From: Erodium maritimum
Taxonomy: Eukaryota; Streptophyta; Magnoliopsida; Geraniales; Geraniaceae
DNA: 64,000 nt
Assembly: GCA_963921825.1 (NCBI GenBank)
Contig: OY997591.1
Coordinates: forward strand, 51,295,825 to 51,359,824
Reading direction: 5' to 3'
The first letter of the stretch is position 1. The number at the start of each line of letters is the position of its first letter. Below, piece by piece: positions 43,362-54,552 of this stretch. The position numbers and the translations under genes are program-made. The notes below the pieces were generated by a model, which had not been told where the DNA came from, made no database searches, and saw nothing but the letters and a program-made list of their open reading frames with translations.

Positions 43362-46300
43362 TTATTCTCGCTTGGAACTGCCAGGGGCTTGGGAACCCCT
43401 GGGCGCAACAGTTCATAATCGAGTATGTTGCTCAAAAGAAACCCGAAGTAGTGTTTTTGTCTGAAACAAAGTGTAAAAAGGAGCTAATGGAAAGAATGAA
43501 GGGGAGAATGGCCATGGATGGCGTTTGTTTGGTGGAAGGAAGGAATGGAGGTTGAGGCATTTCCCTATATTGGAAAGGTAGTGAGGAGGGGACGTTAAAA
43601 ACTCTTTCCCCAAATCACATAGACATGGAATATGTTAATGAGGAGGGGATTCGAGTTCGTATTACTGGATTCTATGGTAAACCAATACGGGGTGAGAGGT
43701 GGCAGACTTGGAATTTAATCAGAAGTTTGGGTTCGCATGGTGAGCTCCCTTGGGTCATGTTGGGGGATTTCAACAATACCTTGACGGATGATGACGCTCG
43801 AGGTTGTAAGCCATATCCCAGAAATTTACAGATTGGTTTTTTGGAGGCCCTAGAGGATAGCGGGCTTAGAGATGTGCCTATCGGTGGTTACAGGTTTACA
43901 TGGGAGAAGGGGCGAAAGGACCTCGGCGTATGGAGATTCAATTGGATAGGGCCGCGATCAATAGAGCTTGGGATAGTGTTTTCCCAGAGACGAGATTAAT
44001 GCACGGGGGACTATCTACATCAGATCATGCTCCCATAATTCTTTATGGGCGGAAGGAGGATAGAGGGTGGAGGTGTAAAGCTTTCAAGTTCGAGGAAGCA
44101 TGGGCTCGTGAACCTGACTGTATGGAGGTGGTTAGGGGTGCTTGGGAAGCTGATCCAGGGGCAAGTCTAGGGGAAATGATCCGGCAGGTGACGGGTGATC
44201 TCAAGAAGTGGAGTGAGCTGAATCCGGATCCAATAAACAAAAGAATTAAAGACTGCAAAGCGGAAATGAATAGCCTTAAAGGGAAATGGGATAGGCACAG
44301 TGGCGAGCGGGTGCACCAACTAAGGGTAACTCTCACAGGTTTATTGTCACAACGAGATGATATATGGCGCCAACGAACCAAGATGCATTGGCATGCAAGT
44401 GGTGACAGAAACACATGTTACTTCCATGTGAAAACATCGGCCATAAGAAGAAGGAATAGAATCTGTCAACTGAAAGATGAACATGGAAACGTGAAGCAAT
44501 GGGGAGATGGGTTGAAGGAGGTAGTTTGTAAATATTTTGAAAAGCTATTTGAGGCAGGTGGGATTGAAATGGATGAAGTCAGCAACCTTGTTCCGTGTAG
44601 TGTGACAACAGTCCATAATCAAGAGATGTTGAGGCCGGTGGAGAAGGAGGAAGTCAGACGAGCTTTATTTAGCATGAAGCCATTAAAAGCGCCTGGGCCG
44701 GACGAATTAAATCCGGGTTTTTTTCAGCGGTATTGGGACATTGTGGGGGATCAAATATATTTGCTCGTGAAAGAGGTGTTTTTAACAGGACATTTTCCAC
44801 TTTCGCTCAACGAGACAAATGTGGTTTTGATCCCGAAAATTAAAAGGCCGGTGGAGATGAGTGATTTTCGGCCTATAGCTTTATGTAATGTTATTTACAA
44901 AATTATTACTAAAGTTATGGTGGCTAGAATGTCAAGTTGCTTGCAGACGGTAATATCGAAGTCTCAAAGTGCTTTCTTGAAGGGATGTTCAAGAAATTTC
45001 AGGAGAGGTTCTTCACTCACTTAAGTCAAGACGGCGGGGGAAGGTGGGAATGATGGCAATGAAAGTTGATATACAGAAAGCGTATGACAGGGTAGAGTGG
45101 AACTATTTGGAGAATGTGATGATGGCAATGCGGTTTGGTGATCGATGGGTGGGATTGGTAATGGAGTGTGTGAGAACCCCGCAACTTTGGGTGACGACAG
45201 AAGGTAGGACGATGGGAGCGATCACACCAGGTCGGGGCATCCGGCAAGGAGATCCGCTATCCCCTTATTTGTTCATCATTTGTGCAGAAGGGTTGTCCAG
45301 ATTGATTGGAAATTATGAGAGTCGGGATTTGATACATGGGTATAAGGTGGTACGGGCAGCTCCTGCTATTTCGCATTTTTTTTTGCTGACGATAGCTTCT
45401 TTTTTGGTCATGCTACGGAAGAGGAGGCGTGTAGGTGGAAGGAATTACTGGGCCGTTATGAGCAAGCGTCCGGGAAACAGATAAACCCGCAGAAGTCTTC
45501 GGTTTACTATAGCCCAAATACCGAGGAAGCTATACAGGAGCGGGTTTCGAATGTTTTGGGAATGCGAAGGGTGGAGGAGGTCGGGACCTATTTGGGCATG
45601 CCGGCCATGGTGGGTAGAAGTAAGTATCGAACCTTTAAATATATTAAGGATCGTATCCAGAATAGATTGGGAAGCTGGAATGAATCATTTCTGAGCAAAT
45701 CTGGGAAGGAGGTTCTTCTTAAGGCGGTGATTCAGGCGTTACCAGCTTATTTGATGATCGTTCACCTGTTACCTCAATCTCTTTTACGAGAAATTGAGAT
45801 AATTATGAATAGATTCTGGTGGTCTCATGATAACAGGTCCGGTAAAGGGATCAGATGGAGTAATTGGGGGGAGCTCTGTAAGCATAAATTGATGGGTGGC
45901 CTAAGTTTTAAATGCTTGCAAGATTTTAATGTAGCACTATTGGGGAAGCAGGGGTGGAGATTGATGAATAATACAGACATCCTGGTTACGAAATTATTGA
46001 AAGCTAATTATTGAAAGCTATATTAAGTGTCCCTCTTAGTTTATCAGTGGGAGAGGATAACTGGTATTGGAAGTGAACTAGAGATGGTTTGTATTATGTC
46101 AAAGTGGCTTACAGGGAGATCCAGGCTAGAAGAGGTGTGTGGCGACAGGAGGAACGGGATGAATTTTGGAAATGGTTATGGGCTCTCCCGGTTCCGCCAA
46201 AGGTGCATCACCTTGTATGGAGAGGAGTTTCGGGGAAAATGCCAACTAATCAAAACCTCCGAGCTCGGTGTGTACCAATTCAGGGACATTGCTCAGCATG

Positions 46301-47111
46301 TGGAGAAGTAGAGACTACTGAACTTGTGTTCATTGATTGTCCGGTTGCTCGTGATCTATGGGGAAGAGTACCGGGTGTTCAGGTGGGCCAACAGTTTTTG
46401 TTCCGAGATTGGTTGGAGATTTACAAGGCCAAGAGGAACAGGGAGCTTGCAGCGAAGGTGTTGATGGGTTGTTGGGAGTTATGGAAGGCACGGAACCAAC
46501 GTGTTTGGAGGGACAACAAAGTCTCGGGGGAGGCTCTTTTCCAGTTGACCATGAGTTCGTGGAAGGAGTGGTCGGAGGGGCAAGTAATCAAGCCGGCGGG
46601 AGTAGCGATTCCGGTTGCAGGCACCAGGAAGTGGCGCTGTCCAGGACAAAACGCAGTAAAACTCAACGTTGACGGTGCTGTTTTTGATGGCTGGGGAGGG
46701 GGAGGAGGTCTGGTCTTGAGGGGGACGAATGGTGCTGTTTTGGGTGCTCGAATTGTTGTTTTTCCGGGGTTGAAAGATCAGGAGTTGATAGAAGCAATGG
46801 TGGTCCGAGAAGCACTCCGTTGGTTGCAGCAAGTGGAATGGGATGAAGGGACGGTGGAATCGGATTGTCTTGGAGTAGTTCTGGCAATTAATTCCACCGA
46901 CAGATTATTTACCCCGCTGGGGAGAATTATTGAGGACTGTAAGGTTCTGTTGGGAGGCTTAAGGGGTTACCGAGTTAGTCATGTTCGTAGGGAGGCTAAG
47001 CAAGTAGCTCATACTATAGCTCATTATGCCCGAGAGTGGGCGTCTTTTTCTTTGATTCCTGATTGTATGCCAGACCCGATTCCGGGGCTTCTGACTTTTG
47101 ATTTAAGTTAA
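43358..47111 (+). pseudogene. LINE ORF2: endonuclease, RT, zf-RVT, RNase H
   Basis: Begins MIILAWNCQGLGNPWAQQ at 43358. Endonuclease motifs: VVFLSETKC, WVMLGDFNNTL (43755), GYRFTWE and TSDHAPIIL (44015). RT: LKAPGPDELNPGFFQRYW (44680), NVVLIPK, SDFRPIALCNVIYKI, KVDIQKAYDRVEW (45045) and RGIRQGDPLSPYLFIICAEG (45235). The FADD box at 45380-45395 is frame-broken in a T run. Next come the LGSWNESFLSKSGKEVLLK connector, a zf-RVT segment with WRGVSGKMPTNQNLRARCV and CSACG (46220-46300), and an RNase H domain from about 46660 (KLNVDGAV). There is a stop at 43555, frameshifts near 43950, 45000 and 45380, and a stop at 46014. The C-terminal 340-codon zf-RVT/RNase H frame remains open. Confidence 0.9.
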
Positions 47112-47149
47112 TGAAATCAAGCATTCCGTAAAAAAAAAAGACGTACTAA

Positions 47150-47430
47150 GTATCCCATCTTAAAAAACAACACAACACCCATCGACAGAAAATAAACACA
47201 TTGCAACGAACATTAAAGTAACATTGCTTTACATTAGAGATCATTGGTTCAGTTGGGAGAGCACATTGGAGATGTATTATAAGAAAGACATATCATGCTA
47301 AAATCTAAACCATGTAAGTTTTAGCCTTTAGGTGTCTAATTAACTTCAGAGAAGCCAGTCAACGAGCCTGCATCAATTCCGCTTCTGAACTCGATCAGAG
47401 ACTCTGCAGATCCGGCCATTCCCTCGATTG
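47150..47430. other. Short intergenic flank
   Basis: No gene seen; may contain the 5' leader of the LINE remnant that follows. Confidence 0.4.
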
Positions 47431-47439
47431 CATCTAGTG

Positions 47440-49395
47440 AGTTGTGTAAGTTATTTATTTGCAATCTTCCGTCTGATTCAAACCATGTGAAGCTGAGAGC
47501 TTGGTTAGATCAATTCTCACCTATGGTCAAAGTTTTCGTCTGCAAACGTCAAAATGTTGGTGGACGCTTCTTCGGGTTTGTATCGGCAAGATCAAAGGCT
47601 GAGGGGAAATTGTTGGTAAAGGCTTGTAATGGAGCAGTTTGGAATGAACACAAAGTTTTCATGGCTTTTGCGTGGCCGGAGAAACTGAGCAAAAGGTTGG
47701 GTAAGCCATCGGTTAAACAGGCTTGGATGCCAAAACCCAAGATATATGATGTACGTTTTAATCCAGTGGAGACTTCTGCACGTAAAAAAGAGGTGACAAG
47801 AACCACCTCCAGCTACCTTTCACCTTGGTCTGAAGCGAGTTTATTTGGGGTGGCGAGAGACGATTTCTCTATTTCTGATTTACGAAATCGTATTAATTCA
47901 GAAGAGCCCTTGGATTTACAGTTCCGCTACCAGGGAAACAGGATTTTTTTTTGTTACTATCTTCGGATCAGGACACGCTTTCAAACGTATTGAACTCAAA
48001 ATGGAATTGGTGCTCCACTTCATTTCTTATGTTTGACAAGGCTAAGGAGTGGCTTAACATGGAGGGTTGTTTTTCTTGGGTGAAGGTATCGGGTATCCCT
48101 GTATCGGGTTGGTGTATGTCGACGTTCAGAGATTTGGGAAACTCAATGGGAACCTTTATTCTGTCTCTGCGTGATGAGACCTCATTGTCACTAGATTTCA
48201 ATTATTTCCTGCTGAAACTGAAATCTCATGATCATTCTTTTGATCGTTTTTTGAAGTTGGAAGGTAAACATTACCCCATCGAAGCTTGCAGGACCTTAGA
48301 CATCCCAGTTATTGGGTCTGCTATCGAGTTGAAAGGTCAATCTTTGGAGTCCACGGAAACTCTTGGTCTGAATGACAGAGTCCAGTTCCCACCGCCGGCT
48401 GATCTGTTGAAGCATAAAGGAAAGCTTTGTCTGTCATCTCCCTCGGCCAGTAAGGTTGTAGACTCCCAGGGCCAGAGTATTTCAAGCCCATCGAGCCTTT
48501 TGTGTGGGCCTCAAGCAAACCGGGCCGGTTGTTCTGTCAGTCGAACTCTGCTTAACCCAGGTAAACCTACTTATGTGTATCGCTCTTATGTTGCAAGGGG
48601 ACGCTCCTTGAGTAAGGAGAATGCTGATCGAGAGAGAAAGTGGAAACTCATTAAGGCAGTCAGAAACTTTTAACGGGTCATCCAAAAGCGGCAGATCGAA
48701 TTGAAGCACTTGATTTTGAGCTGGGTGATTATGTTGATCCTGAACTTCAGGACGATTCTGACGACTTGTATTCGAGTGACGGAGCAGAAGTGGGGGAGTC
48801 CTTCCCTACTTCCCTTCCTTTTTAGTCAAGTAATATGGTGAAATTCATCTCCTGGAAAGTGAGGGGGACGAATGGCGTCCAGAAGAGACGGAGCATCAGG
48901 GTAGCCCTGTCTGGGCATCACCCTGTTTTTTCAGGAAACAAAAAGAGAAGAAGTGCCTCCCTTTGTAGCTGTTTCTTGGAGAATTTGGTGGTTTGTACAT
49001 GAGTGGTGGTCTTCCTTGGGTGACGCCATCTTCCTTTATGGCGGCTTTTGAGAGTTGGAATATAGAGTCGAGGTTCTTGGGTGGTTCAGCATGGTTGAAA
49101 GTGTGCTACTTGATTTGCTGGCCGGTTTTTACCGGTTTAAGGACCCATGTTTATAGTTTATTGCAGATGGCAAGCCTGACGTGTCATCTGAGTTTTGAAT
49201 GTTAGCCCCGAGATCTTGTATCAGGGGAAGGCAAAGGCGCATGGGAGCTGCTGCAAGGGAGTTTTAATTTGTCTTTTATTTATGTTTCCTGTTTGTTCTA
49301 TTTGCAGTTTGTAGCCTTTTAAAGAGGCCTTTGTGACAGGTTTCCGTCTTGGTTGCCTGTTCTAATAATATAATCGCCTATCAAAAAAAAAAAAT
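47440..49395 (+). mobile_element. Internally deleted LINE remnant
   Basis: This holds ORF1, the first codons of an endonuclease, then directly a LINE 3' tail with poly(A) (about 49384-49395). ORF1 starts near 47442 with an RRM: LFICNLPSDSNHVKLRAWL, GGRFFGFVSARSKAEGKLLV (RNP1-like). A frameshift near 47950 joins to a DUF4283-like part (KAKEWLNMEGCFSWVKVSGI), then a serine-rich tail to 48673. ORF2 begins at 48836 as MVKFISWKVRGTNG and is lost near 48960. More than 3 kb of RT-coding sequence is missing, so this copy was internally deleted and is dead. Target duplications were not found. Confidence 0.82.
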
Positions 49396-50756
49396 AACCT
49401 GATGATCATCAACACTGGCTTGTACATAATCCTAGAAAAATGTTTCTTGAGCTTCAACATACAAGTAAAAATATAGTGTTCTATTGCTGTAAACCTTAAG
49501 CGGATTTACCTAAAATCGGATCTTCAAACAGAGCAACATTAATCAACCGATCATCATCCCTCCTTAATTAGCTCAATTGTGTAACAATTGATCTTTAACT
49601 CTAGCAAAATATACATCAAACCTATTACAAAAAGTAAGAAACATTTCAGAGCTTCTAGCTTCATTAAATTGGTCAAGTCAGATCCCCTGAGTCTCTAAAA
49701 TAGTTTTGGTTAAGGTTAGATTGTTCTGTTGCTTAAAAGAACTTTTAAAACCAATCTGATTATAAGCTCCCAATTAGTAGACCATGATTCATTCTTAAAC
49801 TCAGCAAGCTTCAATTACACATAATCAGCCAGCAAATAGCTAAAAACAACCCCGTTCGAAATAATTAACATTCAGAACCCAGAAACACTAAATCAAAACA
49901 ACATAGTTCAAAATAACAAAATATAAAGCACAAAAACCTCAACTCCATCGATTTGGCGTAACCCTAGACGATACATAAAGCAAACCACAAAACCCTAATC
50001 AAACAAATATGAAACACGACAGGAATGAAAGGAACTCACCTGCGCGCTAGACTTGGAATCGACTTGATTGTTTGCATTACCATTATAGCAATCCTCCTTA
50101 CTATTGAGAAAACGATGGAGCTATAGCAATCCTCCTTATTGTTTGCATTACCATTATAGTCTTTGGGTACAAAAGAGATAGACAAGGACCTAAGTTACCT
50201 ACCCCACACCTATCCACATGAAAAAAAATATAAGAAAAACATATCTATTAAGACCCATGATAAGCTATTTGTTCTTCTCTGTATTACTGCACTCCAAGTA
50301 TCTACTTGAAATTCGATCCAAAATGGAGCTGGTCCAACCGAAAAGGCAAACAAATAATATGTATATAGTATTAATTAATCGATCATTCTACCATCTAGTC
50401 TCTATTCTAGTTAACTGTAAATCACTAGTTTCTCATCTATCAAACACGACCACAGGAATCTGCGCCCTGTATGATTTGACGGCTCAATTACATGTCGTTT
50501 CGACGCCACGGTAGAAGGTTTAATTAAGAGCAAAATGTTTTATAATAAATATTAAGGATGATATCAAACAGATATTTACCTATATGTACGGATTTCAAAT
50601 AATTTCACTTTTTAACATTCAAAAATAACAAAATGGTATTTTAATTTTCAAACAATATCAAGTTAGTCAGCTGAGTTAACTTTTCACCTAAGAAAATATT
50701 GAAAATCTAATATACTCCTAATTTACGATCAAAATTTCAAAATACTACCAATACTA
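49396..50756. other. AT-rich intergenic DNA, possible old exon
   Basis: No recognised gene. On the minus strand a short open piece (about 50087-50043, MVMQTIKSIPSLARR) ends at a good donor-like site (CGCGCAG then GTGAGTTCC), which could be the first exon of a lost gene. The motif TATAGCAATCCTCCTTA occurs twice (50084 and 50121). Support is weak. Confidence 0.3.
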
Positions 50757-50950
50757 ATGGGATCCGGACGGTCCGGAGGGACCCTAAGGATCCTCTCTTC
50801 TCGAGAATCCATACATCCCTTATCAATCTATGAACAACTATGTCTTGAGCATAAGTTTCGGTTCGGTCTCAATGGGAAAAATGAAGCACCTAACAACGTA
50901 TCTTCACAGACTAAGAACTACGAGATTGCCCCTTTCATCCTGGGATGACG
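50757..50950 (+). other. Plastid-derived fragment (ycf68 / trnI-GAU intron)
   Basis: The translated frame (MGSGRSGGTLRILSSRESIH ... LEHKFRFGLNGK) matches the conserved plastid frame ycf68. That frame lies in the trnI-GAU intron of the plastid inverted repeat; the characteristic SSRESIHPLS and HRFRFGLNGK stretches are recognisable. It is therefore a nuclear copy of plastid DNA. Substitutions and small indels show it is old. Where it ends to the right is unclear; the next 200 bp (to about 51130) may be organellar too, but I could not place them. Confidence 0.8.
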
Positions 50951-51640
50951 AAGGGATCTTGAACTAGAGACCTCGCCCGTGAACCATAGACCTAAACGCT
51001 GCATCTTGGGGGGCAAAGCGACCGAACTTGAACTGTATCAGTTGTAGTGAGAGGATATACATGATTCAAGGTTCCCTCCCAGGAAAAATACATGAATCTC
51101 TGCTCACTAGTCATTGACCATGCAAGGATGAAATTAGATCAAATAAAAAGGACCCACTCGATCAGCCAGATCTAGAATCGAGAGAGGGGCCGAGGAGGGT
51201 GCGGTGGTGGAGGCTTAAGAGACGATGGCGACAAAGCAACGACCTTGGCTTTCACCGGTTGGCCTCTACGCGTTTTCCCCGATGGTGACGGTGGAGGATC
51301 CCATCGCAAAGGACACCAAAGTCGTGGAGAGCGAGATGGGTGGTGGAGTCGCCGGTAAAGATGAAGGCACAGAAGGAAGGCCGGCTAGGTTTGCTTCGGA
51401 TTCCTCCTACGCCGAGCCTTTAAAGGCAGGTTCGCATCAGGAGAAAGGAGCAGAAGCATCGAGGACGAAGGATGTAACGGGGGAGACCGACGCAAAACAG
51501 GGCTGGTAGTGGTTGCAACATCGATGTCGACGGCAGTGTCAGCGGCAAAAACAGGGCTAGACAGCACCATAGTCGCAGGGCTAGGGTTAGGGTTTGCTCT
51601 CTAGACATGAGAGAGAATTTTTTTTCTTTAATATTAAATG
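50951..51640. other. Unassigned; short GC-rich frame at 51225-51509
   Basis: A 94-codon plus-strand frame (MATKQRPWLSPVGLYAFSP) is glycine/glutamate/lysine-rich with no recognised domain. On the opposite strand ATGTCTAGAGAGCAAACCC (51608) opens a 62-codon frame. Neither has clear signs of being a gene. The GC-rich patch (51180-51600) resembles a 5' gene end or LTR leader. Confidence 0.3.
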
Positions 51641-52021
51641 TCCTTATTTACTATCAACAAAGAATTTAATGACTCATTTTCTCAAAAAAATAATTAACGA
51701 TTATTTTTTTAACCTAAGGTTTTGGGATCAAATCAATCCAAATCCTTAGGTTAGGGTTCACCAACAGCTGTGAATGTCCCATTCACAATCTTTATTGATT
51801 CATAGATATTTAAGAAAAAGCTTCATTGATTTAGAGATTCGAGCAAGTCCTTGTTCAGAAATGAAATAGACAATCACTGTGATCCAAAAATTAAAGTGTT
51901 TAAAGTTTTGGATAAACGAGACATTCACAAAAATAGCAAAAAGAAAATTACTTTCTTTTCCATCCTTTCAAGACTTTCACTAGAACACATAAAATACAAA
52001 TATGATTACTTATATATAAAA

Positions 52022-52256
52022 GGGTTAATATCATAAAGCACCACACAAGTATACACGTTTTTCAAATAACACACTAAGTTATGATTTTTTTCATGTGGCA
52101 CACCTGTGTATCAACAAATTATCAAAGTTTGTTGATACATAGGTGTGCCACATGAAAAAATCATTGATACATAGGTGTGCCACATGAAAAAAATCATAAC
52201 TTAGTGTGTTATTTGAAAAACGTGTATACTTGTGTAGTGCTTTATGATATTAACCC
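52022..52256. mobile_element. Foldback MITE (235 bp) with perfect 9-bp TSD
   Basis: Starts GGGTTAATATCATAAAGCAC and ends CTTTATGATATTAACCC; the arms pair over nearly 100 bp each (CAAGTATACACGTTTTTCAA with TTGAAAAACGTGTATACTTG). The target duplication TATATAAAA is at 52013-52021 and 52257-52265. The opposite palindrome arm (about 56630-56650, TTTTATATGTAAGTAATC) shows the uninterrupted site, so insertion followed the duplication event. Confidence 0.94.
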
Positions 52257-52449
52257 TATATAAAATTACATAGGTTTGAGCTAGAAATGGTGTTCTGAAC
52301 AATGTTTGTTTGGTTTAACACGCTAACTTTTGGTATTGTTTTAAAACTTCATTAGCAGTTTATTTCATATTTTTAAATTCGTTTTCATATATAAGCAAAA
52401 ACTATTTTTAAATTATTTATAAAATTATTTGATCTTTACCTTGGTTCTA

Positions 52450-53349
52450 ATGAACGAAAGATCTCTCCAAAAATATCTGAACGAACAATCTTATCACCCC
52501 GACCTCATTGTACTTCCGCATGGGACCTTGTTCGACATCTTCAAACCAGTGTTACAGTAAGTAGTTTAAATTTATGGTTACTTGTTTGGTTTTAGAGAAA
52601 TTTATATTTTTTTTTAAACAGAAAGCGAAATGAATGAATGACAAATAGAAAAAGAAGTAATACAAAATTTAGAAATAAAAAAGTAAATTATTTTAATCAC
52701 AAATCATTCAAAGGAATTGTTGACATTTTATAACGTTTATGTTTATAAAAGTAAATTACATATTTTAATGTTAGTAAGGTGTATTTGAAAAAATTAACTA
52801 AAATGAGTATTTTACATTGTTAGGGTAAACTTTTGATGATTACTAATTTTACTACTTGGAAACAGTGACATTGTGTTAGGAATACACTAAGTTTTGGTAC
52901 AAGGTCATAATCTTGGTCCAATTTCGGAAGAGAGTATTGTAGTTTGGCCACAAGAAAATACATACAGAGCTGCTTTCACATTAGCAAAAGAGGGTGTTGC
53001 CACCATACCTGACGATCCTCGAGATCTATTCGGGAGTATCGAGATAATTAGCAGAGACAAGTCTATCCATTTGAAGAATGGGCATTCTATTTTATCGAAT
53101 CTTGTAAGTACCTTAACTGTTTTATCTTCATCAAAAATGATTTATTTCAAATTCGAATACAAGAAAAATAATATGTTTACATCGTCCAGCAACCATATAA
53201 ATGCTCCTGTTTTCTGGACTAACGAGGGCAAGGTTGCCTATCTCAGTCTTTGTGCACATGGCCCGGATTTCACGAATCCGACTCAAGGCGATCATGTATA
53301 CTATGCAATGTTCCGAAGTAGGATGTTTCAGTCGCATCACACCACATAG
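52450..53349 (+). pseudogene. Unrecognised multi-exon gene copy, left arm
   Basis: A gene-like structure I cannot assign. A possible exon 52450-52556 (ATG at 52450; HPDLIVLPHGTLFDIFKP) ends at GTAAGT. The next exon, 52866-53103 (after GGAAACAG), stays in frame at the junction and reads GHNLGPISEESIVVW, TYRAAFTLAKEGVATIPDDP and SIEIISRDKSIHLKNG, ending at GTAAGTACC. A further open stretch to 53349 has NEGKVAYLSLCAHGPDF. A TAA at about 52890 (H*VLVQGH) interrupts the second exon; the right-arm copy has AAG there. The start of this copy lies at a deletion junction, so the ATG may be accidental. The function is unknown. Confidence 0.5.
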
Positions 53350-54401
53350 CGACTAGTATTTGATTGATCTGAACAATGAGCCAAGAGTAAGAAGGCAAAG
53401 TGATTATACTTTCCTACTTCTATGTAGATTAAGTATATATCACCCAGTTGGCCTAGATGTCAATGCAATTATGACAGATATATATAATATCTATCCCAAC
53501 TTCATGACCATTCTCCACGGATATATGCTTAACTTTGGTATCGTCTATTATAATCTTTGTTGCTGCCCTCTAAACCTATGTAAGTCGCGGCTGTTATTAT
53601 TATTATTTACTAATTGTGGCTGACGTACTTGTGTGTTTTGCAGGATGCTCCTCCGGTTCGTTCAACTCACAAACCTTAATCAGTGATCATTAGTTGTCAT
53701 ATATACTTGAATCTTATTCTCCTTTTTTTCACTATTATTATTATCTTATTATTTCTCTTATTTTGGCTGGTTTAACTGTTGCAAGATGTACTGATTCCTC
53801 TGTTCGTCCAGCTCTTGTGTTTCCCATGATGCTCCCATTTCTTAAATGTATTTTATCAAATTTCTTTCATTACTAATTATCAGATCGTACTGTATCATTT
53901 GGATTGTAATAGATATTTTATTATATTATATTCTGTTGTCTGATAACATGTTTAGTCATACTCTAGGTTTAATACAAGGATAAATGTGTGATTGTGGTGT
54001 CTGCTCACTAATCAGATGTTAATGTGTGATTGTATTAAACCTAGAGTATGACTAAACATGTTATCGGACAACAAAATATAATATAATAAAATATCTATTA
54101 CAACCCAAATGATAAAATATGATATGATAATTAGTAATGAAAGAAGTTTGATAAAATTACAACTAAGGAACGAGAGCATCATGGGAAACACAAGAGCTGG
54201 ACGAACAGAGGAAGCAGTACATCCTGCAACAGTTAAACCAGCCAAAATTAAAGAAATAATAAGACAATAATAATAGTGAAAAAGAAGAAGAATAAGATTC
54301 AAATATATATGACAACTAATGATCACTGATTAAGATTTGTGAGTTGAACGAACCGGAGGAGTATCCTGCAAAAAACACAAGTATGTCAGCCACAATTAGT
54401 A

Positions 54402-54404
<3 letters not shown>

Positions 54405-54467
<63 letters not shown>
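54405..54467. repeat. (TAA)n microsatellite
   Basis: About 21 uninterrupted AAT/TAA units within the right arm of the palindrome; the homologous place in the left arm has only about four. Confidence 0.95.
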
Positions 54468-54468
<1 letters not shown>

Positions 54469-54552
54469 GTCGCGACTTACATGGGTTTAGAGGGCACCAA
54501 CAAGGATTATAATAGACGATACCAAAGTCAAGCATATGTCCGTGGAGAATGG

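Larger units (their letters stand above)
41802..47136 (+). mobile_element. Full-length plant L1-like LINE, inactive
   Basis: A 5.3-kb element with a 5' leader, ORF1, ORF2 and a poly(A) end (47130-47139). It is flanked by AAAGACGTACTAA at 41789-41801 and 47137-47149. A 13-bp target duplication with poly(A) shows insertion by target-primed reverse transcription. The first two bases of the duplication merge with the A tail, so the edge is uncertain by a few bases. Nonsense and frameshift mutations in both frames make it inactive. Confidence 0.92.

Noticed and set aside
53360..53876. Hydrophobic frames near the palindrome centre
   Set aside because: They are AT-rich, resemble membrane segments only through T-rich codons, and are mirrored by shifted frames in the other arm; not supported as separate genes.
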